Shown here in pieces: positions 19,124 through 25,952 of a stretch of DNA of 64,000 nucleotides (positions are counted from its first letter, which is position 1; each line of letters begins with the position of its first letter). Source of the DNA: Acidobacteriota bacterium. Its GTDB lineage: Bacteria > Acidobacteriota > Vicinamibacteria > Vicinamibacterales > UBA2999. The translations under genes were made by a program, and so were the position numbers. The stretch lies in the NCBI GenBank assembly GCA_021730945.1, contig JAKFYH010000028.1, positions 65,472-129,471 of the forward strand, given 5' to 3'. The notes beneath the pieces were generated by a model. That model ran no database searches. It was not told where the DNA came from and saw only the letters and a list, made by a program, of their open reading frames with translations.

Positions 19124-19588
19124 CTAGTTCAAGTCGAGCAGCTCATCGTCGAGACGGCTGACCAACTGCGATGAGACGGCCTGGGCCGGGGCGGAGGCGC
19201 CGGACTGCGGCCGGGGCGTGCGCCGCAACCAGAGCACCAGCCACGCGCCGGTCGCCGCCAGCAGCACGGCCGGAAACACCCACGCCACCAGGCCGACGCC
19301 GGTGGTCTTTGGCTCGCTTCGGATCGAGTCGCCGAACCGGTGGTAGAGCTCGGCCTCAATCGCCGCGGGCGGTGTTCCCGCCGCCAGATCCCGGCGGATC
19401 TCCTGGCGCAGGGTCTCGGCCTGACTCGAGCCGCAGGTCGCCAGCAGCTTGCCGGGGCAGTACGGGCTCATGACGCGGTGGAAGATGACGTCGGCGGCGG
19501 TGTCCACCGCTGAGGTGGACTGCGCGTATGCAGGGGAGCCGCCAGCCACCAGCAGAACCAAGCCGACGATCGCCATCACGCGTGCCAT
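19124..19588 (-). CDS. CcmH/CycL-like cytochrome c biogenesis protein with altered Cys motif
   Basis: A 154-residue exported, membrane-anchored protein. After the signal peptide (MARVMAIVGLVLLVAGGSPA) come the CcmH-like helices: FHRVMSPYCPGKLLATC, then RQEIRRDLAAGTPPAAIEAE and LYHRFGDSIRSEPKTTG. One C-terminal transmembrane helix follows (WVFPAVLLAATGAWLVLWL). CcmH reduces apocytochrome cysteines for heme attachment using LRCxxC; here the cysteines are separated by seven residues (CPGKLLATC). No other ccm gene is adjacent. The ATG at 19588 was chosen for the signal peptide. It is divergent from mbnP and shares the promoter region with the duplicated motif. Confidence 0.75.
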   Translation of the reverse strand: MARVMAIVGLVLLVAGGSPAYAQSTSAVDTAADVIFHRVMSPYCPGKLLATCGSSQAETLRQEIRRDLAAGTPPAAIEAELYHRFGDSIRSEPKTTGVGLVAWVFPAVLLAATGAWLVLWLRRTPRPQSGASAPAQAVSSQLVSRLDDELLDLN

Positions 19589-19623
19589 ACCCCATGGTAG
19601 CGGCCGCGGCCACTGCCGATACC

Positions 19624-19666
19624 GCGGCAAATCGCCGCACCAGGCGGGGCGCGACAATTCGCCGCA
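19624..19666. promoter_or_regulatory. Two tandem copies of a 16-base dyad motif (ccmH/mbnP divergent promoter)
   Basis: GCGGCAAATCGCCGCA (19624-19639) and GCGACAATTCGCCGCA (19651-19666) start 27 bases apart, and both are followed by CCAGG. Each is an imperfect dyad of the form GCGRC-AAWTC-GCCGC. They lie 36-78 bases upstream of the CcmH-like start and about 100-140 upstream of mbnP. The second copy is identical over 16 bases to the site at 27719-27734. This is a probable operator for an unidentified regulator. Confidence 0.6.
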
Positions 19667-19764
19667 CCAGGGCGCGCCGCGCGGCGGGCCAGAATAAGGC
19701 CACTTTCGGGAGCCATGAGGCTCCGGGTCGGCGGCGGTTCGGTAATCGACTTCACGTGAGGAAC

Positions 19765-20676
19765 ATGATGCTCAAGCAGATCGGTCGGGTCGGATTCATC
19801 CTGGCGGCGATTGTCACCCTGGCGACACCCGCATTCGCGCACTTCAGCCTGGCCAAGGACGAGCAGGCCGCCGAGGCGAGCATGCCGGTGGCCATTCGAT
19901 TCGCGGCGACCGTCGGTGACAAGACCTTCTCGTGCGGTGACAAGTACGAGGGCATTGGCACCACGGCGTCGACCGTGCAGGTGACCGACTTCCGCTTCTT
20001 TGCCTCGAACGTGCGGCTGGTCCGCGCCGACGGCGGCGAGGTGCCCGTCAAGCTCACCGAGGACGGCCTGTGGCAGACCGGTGGCGTGGCCCTGGTGGAT
20101 TTCGAGGATGCGACCGGCACCTGTGTGAACGGCACGCCCGAGACCCGTTACGTGATTGAAGGCACCGCGCCGCAGGGCAACTACACGGGTGTGCGCTTCG
20201 CGCTGGGCCTGCCCTTCGAGGTCAATCATCGTGAGGTCACGCTGCAGCCGTCGCCGCTCAACCTGAGCCGCATGTTCTGGAGCTGGAACGCCGGCTACAA
20301 GTTCATGCGCCTCGACATCCGCAGCACGGGCCAGCCCAAGGGCTGGATGGTGCACCTGGGCAGCACCGGTTGCACGCCGGGCGACTCGCCCACGACGGCG
20401 CCGGTGTCGTGCAAGAACGCCAACCTGGCCACGATCGACGTGCCCTACGTGGCGGGCCGCGACGTGATCAGGTTCGACCTGAAGGCGCTGCTCGCCGAGA
20501 GTAACGTCGACGCCAACCAGGAGAAGACCGCGATGGGCTGCATGTCGGGTCCGACCGACACCGAATGCGCGCCGCTCTTCAAGCAGCTCGGCCTGGCCAT
20601 CAACGACACGCCCGCCGGCCGGCAGCGGGTGTTCTCCACGCGTCCCGCGGCGGCGACGATGGCGGCGCCGCGCTGA
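19765..20676 (+). CDS. MbnP-family periplasmic copper protein (four-Cys metallo-mystery-pair protein)
   Basis: A 303-residue exported protein of the MbnP/MXAN_0976-like family. After a signal peptide ending at TPAFA, it contains FSCGDKYEGIGTTASTVQVT (Cys57), DFEDATGTCVNG (Cys120), the family hallmark FWSWNAGYKFMRLD (171-184) with two tryptophans, TGCTPG (Cys203) and SCKNAN (Cys216). MbnP binds copper, and in characterised methanotroph systems a tryptophan is oxidised to kynurenine by the partner di-heme enzyme MbnH to help form the site. The partner gene follows with a one-base overlap (TGATG). The first ATG of ATGATG at 19765 has GAGGA five bases upstream. Confidence 0.87.
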   Translation: MMLKQIGRVGFILAAIVTLATPAFAHFSLAKDEQAAEASMPVAIRFAATVGDKTFSCGDKYEGIGTTASTVQVTDFRFFASNVRLVRADGGEVPVKLTEDGLWQTGGVALVDFEDATGTCVNGTPETRYVIEGTAPQGNYTGVRFALGLPFEVNHREVTLQPSPLNLSRMFWSWNAGYKFMRLDIRSTGQPKGWMVHLGSTGCTPGDSPTTAPVSCKNANLATIDVPYVAGRDVIRFDLKALLAESNVDANQEKTAMGCMSGPTDTECAPLFKQLGLAINDTPAGRQRVFSTRPAAATMAAPR

Positions 20677-22181
20677 TGAGATCGCGAGCCGGCCTGACGG
20701 CCCTCATGCTGGCCGCGTGTGCCTGGGCGGTGGCCGTCGCGGCCGCCGTCCAGGAACCTGCGCATGTCCACCACGCGCCGGCCCAGGCGCGGATGCTGAC
20801 CAGTCCGCTCGAACTGACCGAAGCCGACGTCTCGGCGGGCGCCGAGGCCTTCAAGAGCCGCTGTGCATCGTGCCACGGCGCCGACGGCAAGGGACCGCTG
20901 CTGTGGCAGAACGGCCGGCCGAAACCGTCGGACCTGACCGAGTCGCGCATGCGCGAGCACGTCGATGGCGAGATCTATTGGGTAATTACCAACGGCATCA
21001 CCGAGAGCGGCATGCCGGCGTCGGCATCGCAGTTTAGCGAGCGCACGCGGTGGCAACTGGTGGCGTATGTCCGCACTCTCGCCGGAATCAAGCTGGCACT
21101 GTCGACGCCGGGTGCGGGAGGCAGCTACGTGTGGGACTTGCCGCCGGGATTTCCGCGCCCGAAAGTGCCGGCCGACAATCCGATGAGCGCCGAGAAAGTG
21201 GAGCTGGGCCGCCACCTGTTTTACGACACGCGCCTGTCGGTCGACAACACCTTCTCGTGCGCGTCGTGCCACAAGCAGGACCGGGCCTTTGCCGACGAGA
21301 AGGCCCGCGGCGTCGGCGTGACCGGCGAGGTGCATCCGCGCGGCAGCATGAGCCTGGGCAACATTGCCTACAGTCCGGTGCTGACCTGGGCCAATCCGAC
21401 CCAGCGCAAGCTCGAGACCCAGGCGCTGGTGCCGATGTTTGGCGATGAACCGGTTGAACTGGGCCTCTCCGGCAAGGAGAAGGAGATGCTGTCGAAACTG
21501 GCGGCTGATCCCCGCTACCTCGAGCTCTTCGCCAAGGCCTTTCCGGGCGAGGCCCAGCCCATCACGCTGGCCAATGTCACCAAGGGGATCGCGTCGTTCG
21601 AGCGCGTGCTGCTCTCGGGACGCTCGCCCTACGATCGTTATCGCACCGGCGAGGATCTGATCGCAATCTCGGATTCGGCCAAGCGCGGCGAGGCGTTGTT
21701 CTTCTCGGAGAAAACGGAATGCTTCCATTGCCACGGCGGCTTCAACTTCACCGAGACCGCCGACTACATTGGCAAGGGATTTCTCGAGATCGAGTTCCAC
21801 AACACCGGCCTCTACAACGTCGACGGCAACGGCGCATACCCCGCGCCCAATACCGGCGTGATGGCGGTTTCGGAGGATGAAGAAGACATGGGCCGGTTCA
21901 AGGCGCCGTCACTGAGGAACATCGCCGAGACCGCGCCCTACATGCACGACGGCAGCATTGCCACGCTCGAGGAAGTGATTGCCCACTACGAGGCCGGCGG
22001 GCGGACGATTACCGGCGGGCCGAATGCGGGTGATGGCTCGAAGAGCCCGCTCAAGAGCAGCTTCGTGAAGGGCTTCACGCTGACGCCGCAGGAACGAAAG
22101 GACCTGGTGGCGTTTCTCAAGAACCTGACCGACGAGGAGTTCCTGACCGACCCGCGATTCGGCAATCCGTGGAAGAAATAG
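20676..22181 (+). CDS. MbnH-type di-heme cytochrome c peroxidase-like enzyme with extra N-terminal cytochrome domain
   Basis: A 501-residue exported protein with three heme c sites. A short cytochrome c domain (about 45-140) holds CASCH at 63-67 and a candidate axial Met in ITESGMPAS. The MbnH/MauG-like di-heme domain follows, with CASCH at 195-199 (CASCHKQDRAFADEKARGVG) and CFHCH at 349-353 (CFHCHGGFNFTE). RFKAPSLRNIAETAPYMHDG is the typical CCP/MauG proximal region. MbnH normally has only two hemes and about 350-400 residues, so the N-terminal cytochrome is an added electron-transfer module. It presumably oxidises the upstream MbnP using peroxide or oxygen-derived equivalents. Confidence 0.87.
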   Translation: MRSRAGLTALMLAACAWAVAVAAAVQEPAHVHHAPAQARMLTSPLELTEADVSAGAEAFKSRCASCHGADGKGPLLWQNGRPKPSDLTESRMREHVDGEIYWVITNGITESGMPASASQFSERTRWQLVAYVRTLAGIKLALSTPGAGGSYVWDLPPGFPRPKVPADNPMSAEKVELGRHLFYDTRLSVDNTFSCASCHKQDRAFADEKARGVGVTGEVHPRGSMSLGNIAYSPVLTWANPTQRKLETQALVPMFGDEPVELGLSGKEKEMLSKLAADPRYLELFAKAFPGEAQPITLANVTKGIASFERVLLSGRSPYDRYRTGEDLIAISDSAKRGEALFFSEKTECFHCHGGFNFTETADYIGKGFLEIEFHNTGLYNVDGNGAYPAPNTGVMAVSEDEEDMGRFKAPSLRNIAETAPYMHDGSIATLEEVIAHYEAGGRTITGGPNAGDGSKSPLKSSFVKGFTLTPQERKDLVAFLKNLTDEEFLTDPRFGNPWKK

Positions 22182-22297
22182 GAGCCGCCGAGCCGGCGGA
22201 TGGCGTCGAGGACATTCACACGCACCCGGTCCTCCCACGCACCGTACGCCTGTCACTGAGCTTCAACTTCCAGGCCGGGGGCCGCGCCGAGCATCGC

Positions 22298-22702
22298 TCA
22301 CGCCGCCTCCCAGCCCTCCAGGCGAAGCCCAGGCACGCGCTCGAACTCACGACGGTTGTGGGTGACAAGCGTCAGGCCGAGCGCGACGGCGATGGCCGCG
22401 ATCATGAGATCGTTCGAACCAATCTCCGTTCCGTCGCGGCGCAGGTGCGAGCGCAGCGATCCATAGACATCCGCCGCCCCATCGTCGAAGAACACCGACT
22501 GAAACGGCTCAAAGAAGTCGCGGAGCCGGCGCAGGTTCGCGGCCACCTTCCGGCTGTTGTGCGCCCCGAACAGCAACTCGGCCTTGACCACGCTGCACAG
22601 GCACACCTCGCTTGGCGAACACGCCAGCAGGCGGTCGCGAACCACTGGATTCGACCCTCGCAGAAAGTCGATGCAGATGTCGGTATCGAGCAGGTAGGTC
22701 AC
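22298..22702 (-). CDS. vapC: VapC-type PIN-domain toxin
   Basis: A 134-residue PIN ribonuclease. The acidic active-site residues are present: Asp6 in YLLDTDICIDFLRG, the Glu of VVKAELLFGA, the Asp of IGSNDLMIAAIAVALG, and the terminal LVTHNRREFERVPGLRLE. VapC toxins cleave specific tRNA or rRNA sites and are neutralised by the cognate VapB. It overlaps the antitoxin gene by four bases on the minus strand, the usual order of antitoxin first. Complete, with no sign of decay. Confidence 0.93.
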   Translation of the reverse strand: MTYLLDTDICIDFLRGSNPVVRDRLLACSPSEVCLCSVVKAELLFGAHNSRKVAANLRRLRDFFEPFQSVFFDDGAADVYGSLRSHLRRDGTEIGSNDLMIAAIAVALGLTLVTHNRREFERVPGLRLEGWEAA

Positions 22703-22920
22703 GGCAGCTCGACGTGGTCAGGCGGCGCGTCTGGTCCGACGATGAAGTCGCCCTCCCATTCCCCGTACAGACGTTCCAACGAAGCCGGCCACTTGCCTGG
22801 CACGAGCTCGCGCTCGGCAAGCGCGGTCACAAATGCCGAAACGCTCTGGCCGGATTTCCGGGCGGCGAGCTTGAGCCGGCTGGCGATCTTGTCGGGGAGA
22901 TACAAGGTGACCTGAGCCAT
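22699..22920 (-). CDS. vapB: VapB-like ribbon-helix-helix antitoxin
   Basis: A 73-residue antitoxin. The N-terminal ribbon-helix-helix reads MAQVTLYLPDKIASRLKLAA, then RKSGQSVSAFVTALAERELV. The C-terminal tail (SLERLYGEWEGDFIVGPDAP) would wrap the toxin. The start at 22920 is exactly flush with a 37-base hairpin operator, and no ribosome-binding site lies in front. The mRNA may therefore be leaderless, or translated poorly unless the hairpin is opened. Confidence 0.88.
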   Translation of the reverse strand: MAQVTLYLPDKIASRLKLAARKSGQSVSAFVTALAERELVPGKWPASLERLYGEWEGDFIVGPDAPPDHVELP

Positions 22921-22956
22921 GTCGTGGCAAGTATACCACGTATACTTGCCACGACA
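22920..22956. promoter_or_regulatory. Perfect palindromic operator/promoter of vapBC
   Basis: The arms at 22920-22936 and 22940-22956 are perfect 17-base reverse complements around a 3-base spacer, with GTATAC at the centre of each side. The outer base is the first base of the vapB start codon. On the minus strand a TATACT (5/6 match to -10) lies nine bases before the ATG, so transcription should begin at or just before the ATG. This is the expected site for VapBC autorepression. Confidence 0.8.
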
Positions 22957-22995
22957 GGCACGGCTGACCCGCGGACGCAGGCCAACGTTGCCCGA

Positions 22996-23535
22996 TCAGG
23001 GCTTGATCAGAACGTAGCCCTGCTGCTGCAACGCGATGATGGTCGTGAGCGCCCAGAGGTCGCGCTGCACTTCGGGCGTGATGTCCTTGGCGTCGATCTT
23101 GCGGCCGAGCGTCGCCTGGCCGCAGACCCGCAGGTCAACGCCGGCCTTCTTGAGCGCCTGCATCATGGCGAGGTTCGGGTTGTCCTTGCCGTCGTGCCGC
23201 GCCTTGTACGCCTCGTTGGTCATGATGAAGTCGGTGGCGCCCTGGTGGAACACCACCGCCACCTTGCGGTTGGCGGCCGGCACGCCGGTTTTCGCGAGCG
23301 TGTTCACGTAACGAGCCACCGCCTCCAACATCGGATGCACCGTCGCGGTCTTGGGGCCTTCCGTGGCCATGTCGAAGACCACCTTGTGGACGATCGCGGG
23401 ATTGGGCATTTCCTTGGCGCCGGGCACGTCACGCGCCGGCTCCACGCCGGGCACGGGCAATGCCTGAGCGTGGGCGACGGCGGCGTTGGCGACGAGCGCC
23501 ACGGCGATGGACAAAACTCGCAGGGTCTTGATCAT
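22996..23535 (-). CDS. Exported DsrE/DsrF-like protein 1
   Basis: A 179-residue periplasmic protein with a Sec signal (MIKTLRVLSIAVALVANAAV, cleaved after AHA). It has a DsrE-like fold: HKVVFDMATEGPKTATVHPM, VAVVFHQGATDFIMTNEAYK, MMQALKKAGVDLRVCGQATL and a C-terminal ALTTIIALQQQGYVLIKP. The single Cys in LRVCGQA sits at the position used for sulfur transfer in DsrE/TusD proteins. It has AGGAG with good spacing before the ATG at 23535. It lies 73 bases downstream of a second, related gene on the same strand. Function unknown; periplasmic sulfur or thiol chemistry is a guess. Confidence 0.8.
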   Translation of the reverse strand: MIKTLRVLSIAVALVANAAVAHAQALPVPGVEPARDVPGAKEMPNPAIVHKVVFDMATEGPKTATVHPMLEAVARYVNTLAKTGVPAANRKVAVVFHQGATDFIMTNEAYKARHDGKDNPNLAMMQALKKAGVDLRVCGQATLGRKIDAKDITPEVQRDLWALTTIIALQQQGYVLIKP

Positions 23536-23608
23536 GCTCGGTTCTCCTGAAAACGAAGTCATACGCAATCGACGATCGAGCAACACGGACCCGCGAACGG
23601 GGCCGCGC

Positions 23609-24244
23609 CTACCCGACATACAAGTACGAGAACCCGTACTCCTGCGCGTGGGTCACGCCCACCACGCCGGCTGACACGATGCGGGCGTTGGGCACGAGGT
23701 TCGCCGTCATCTCCTTCAGCACGGCGTCGGCGTCGCCACCCTGGCCGGCGATGCGGCCGGCGAGGCCCCGGCTGGCGGTGCCACAAACCATGAACTGCAC
23801 GCCGCGCTTGGCCAGCCCGGCCAGTTGCGGACGCTCGGCCGAGTTGAAGGGATTGGCCGACGGCGGCGGCGTGGCCTTGCCGTCAATCGACTTGCCGTAC
23901 TTCGACCAGATGGCATCGGTATAGCCATACGCCGTTGCCGAGTGGCGCAGCACCATGATGATGGCGACCTCGGCGTCCTCGAGGCCGTAGGGGGTCTTGT
24001 TGCCCGTGAACAGGTTGCCGACGAAACGGATGCCGTCGGGTATGCCCTGGGGACTGACGACGTCGAGGATCACGCGGTGCTTGCCCGGCAGGGCCGATAT
24101 CCAGGCATCCTGCTCATGGCGAGCCGGCGTGAAGGGCGAGGCGGCGCCCTGCGCCGCGGCCCGGCGGGCGCCGATCGTCATGCTCGTGGCCGCCATGCCG
24201 AGGCCGGCAATCAGCGCGCGGCGATTCTTCTTCGTTGAGCTCAT
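23609..24244 (-). CDS. Exported DsrE-like protein 2 (Tat-type signal)
   Basis: A 211-residue protein whose N terminus MSSTKKNRRALIAGLGMAAT has a twin-arginine before the hydrophobic stretch and AAAQ before the mature part, suggesting Tat export. The mature domain is DsrE-like: HRVILDVVSPQGIPDGIRFV, EVAIIMVLRHSATAYGYTDA, LAKRGVQFMVCGTASRGLAG and a C-terminal GVVGVTHAQEYGFSYLYVG. The conserved Cys of MVCGTA matches that of its neighbour at 22996. The two genes probably form an operon of divergent paralogues. Tat use would imply folding or cofactor loading before export. Function not known. Confidence 0.78.
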   Translation of the reverse strand: MSSTKKNRRALIAGLGMAATSMTIGARRAAAQGAASPFTPARHEQDAWISALPGKHRVILDVVSPQGIPDGIRFVGNLFTGNKTPYGLEDAEVAIIMVLRHSATAYGYTDAIWSKYGKSIDGKATPPPSANPFNSAERPQLAGLAKRGVQFMVCGTASRGLAGRIAGQGGDADAVLKEMTANLVPNARIVSAGVVGVTHAQEYGFSYLYVG

Positions 24245-24350
24245 TCGGTCATCCTTAGGGGCCGATGCGCCGCTGGTCGGCACCGGCGAGCGACGGCTCG
24301 CGTGAACAGCCCGAGGAGATTGTATGCGCCAGGCGGCCCAGACAGGCCGG

Positions 24351-25916
24351 TCATCGTGACGCCGTGCCCTTCGGTAACGGCCGCCGCGGCAGCATCTGCT
24401 CGCGATTGGCGGCGTGGTAGACGAAGGCCGCGGTCATCACCGCGTTCTTCATCAAGTCGCCTGCGATCAACTGGTCGTAAACATCCAGACTCGAGTGGTG
24501 GGTGCGGCTGGAGTACTGCACCGGATCCTGGATGAACTGGAAGCCGGGCAGGCCGACCGCATGGAACGCCTGGTGGTCGGTGCCGCCGGTGTTGCGAATG
24601 GTCACGTCGGTCATGCCGAGATTGCGGAACGGCTCCATCCAGGCACGGAAAATCGGCGCCACCGCCTCGTTGCCCTGCAGGTAGATGCCGCGGTAGGCGC
24701 CGGTGCCGTTGTCCATGTTGAAGTAGCCGGCCAGCTTGGCGTGCTCGGGCTTCACCTGCATCGTTGCCGGATCGCCGAAGTGCGCCTTCACGTACTCGCG
24801 CGAGCCGATCAGGCCCTGCTCCTCGCCGGTCCACAGGCCCAGGCGCACCGTGCGGCGCAGCTTGACGCCCGACTGCTTGAGGATGCGCATGGCCTCCATC
24901 ATCACCGCCGAGCCCGAGGCGTTGTCGACCGCGCCGGTACCGGCATGCCAGGAATCAAAGTGCGCGCCGAGCATCACGATCTCGTCGGCCTTGTCGGTGC
25001 CCGGAATCTCGGCGACGATGTTGAACATTGTCAAGTCGCCGTCGTGGAAGCTGCTGCGCACGTCGACTTCGATGGCGATCGGCGTGCCCTTGCCGGCCAT
25101 CCGCGCCAGCCGGTTGTAGTGTTCGGTGGCCACCGCCAGCTGCGGCGGCACCGGCGGATCCTTCAGGCCGCGTGGGCCGCCGGCGGCGGTGAGCACGCTG
25201 CCGCTGTCGCCGCGGCCGTTGCCCGGCTCGAGCACCGCCACCACGCCCTCGGCGATCAGGAACACGTTGCGTCTGGCGGCGAAGGCCTGGGCCTGCCCGG
25301 GATTGAAGTTACCGGGGCCGCCACCGGGGCCGACCTGCTGTTCCTGCATGTCGGTGAGATCCTTCTCGGTGAAGCGCCGGGCCGGCGGTTCCCACAGCGG
25401 CAGGACCGGACGCGCTGCCTGCAACAGGACGACCTTGCCTTTGAGCTTGCCCTTGAATTTCTCGAGATCGGCATCGTTGGCCATCGGGGCCAATACCACG
25501 TCGGCGGTCACCGCCGCGCCGGTGCCGGGGGTCCAGGCCTTGGCGTAGGCGAGCACCGGCCAGGGCGTGGGCTTCAGCACATGAACGACAGTCCGTTCGT
25601 TGCTCCAGCCGCGGCCGAAGTCGGCGCCCCAGGGCTCCTGCCTGGCGTTGGCCAGGCCCCACTCGGCGAGCTTCTTGACCGCCCAGTCGGCGGCAGCCCG
25701 CATCTGCGGCGAGTTGGTGAGGCGCGGGCCATGCACTTCGGTGAGCCACCATGCCGTGTCCATCACCTGCGATCGATCGAGGCCCTCGTCTTTGATGCGC
25801 TGGATAGCGCCAAGATCAACTGCTTCGCCAGACTGGGCCGACAGGTCCAGTACTCCGGTCATCAACACGGCCAGACACACCGCCGGCAGCCACAATAGTC
25901 GTCGTCTTGTCGTCAT
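24351..25916 (-). CDS. Exported M28-family zinc metallopeptidase
   Basis: A 521-residue secreted peptidase with a signal peptide (cleavage near LDLSA). A protease-associated-like insert (about 130-270) precedes the M28 catalytic domain. That domain carries the co-catalytic zinc ligands: His/Asp in GAHFDSWHAGTGAVDNASG, the Glu pair in LWTGEEQGLIGSREY, the Asp of NMDNGTGAY and the terminal His of SSRTHHSSLDVYDQL. Members are aminopeptidases or carboxypeptidases of the Q type (plasma glutamate carboxypeptidase-like). It is complete and probably nutritional. The amidohydrolase upstream on the same strand is separated by 36 bases, so co-transcription is possible. Confidence 0.9.
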   Translation of the reverse strand: MTTRRRLLWLPAVCLAVLMTGVLDLSAQSGEAVDLGAIQRIKDEGLDRSQVMDTAWWLTEVHGPRLTNSPQMRAAADWAVKKLAEWGLANARQEPWGADFGRGWSNERTVVHVLKPTPWPVLAYAKAWTPGTGAAVTADVVLAPMANDADLEKFKGKLKGKVVLLQAARPVLPLWEPPARRFTEKDLTDMQEQQVGPGGGPGNFNPGQAQAFAARRNVFLIAEGVVAVLEPGNGRGDSGSVLTAAGGPRGLKDPPVPPQLAVATEHYNRLARMAGKGTPIAIEVDVRSSFHDGDLTMFNIVAEIPGTDKADEIVMLGAHFDSWHAGTGAVDNASGSAVMMEAMRILKQSGVKLRRTVRLGLWTGEEQGLIGSREYVKAHFGDPATMQVKPEHAKLAGYFNMDNGTGAYRGIYLQGNEAVAPIFRAWMEPFRNLGMTDVTIRNTGGTDHQAFHAVGLPGFQFIQDPVQYSSRTHHSSLDVYDQLIAGDLMKNAVMTAAFVYHAANREQMLPRRPLPKGTASR

Positions 25917-25952
25917 ACCAACCTCCAGGTTGTCTTGGCCGGAGCCAACCAG

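Noticed and set aside
19709-19724. GGAGCC-ATGA-GGCTCC hairpin before mbnP
   Set aside because: The six-base stem is short and GC-rich. It may be a leader structure, but nothing else supports a regulatory role.
20445-21800. 451-codon open frame on the minus strand
   Set aside because: It is antisense to the MbnH-type gene, which has heme motifs and correct neighbours; GC-rich DNA gives long shadow frames.
24414-25898. 494-codon open frame on the plus strand
   Set aside because: Antisense to the M28 peptidase with intact zinc ligands; His/Arg/Ala-rich composition and no domain.
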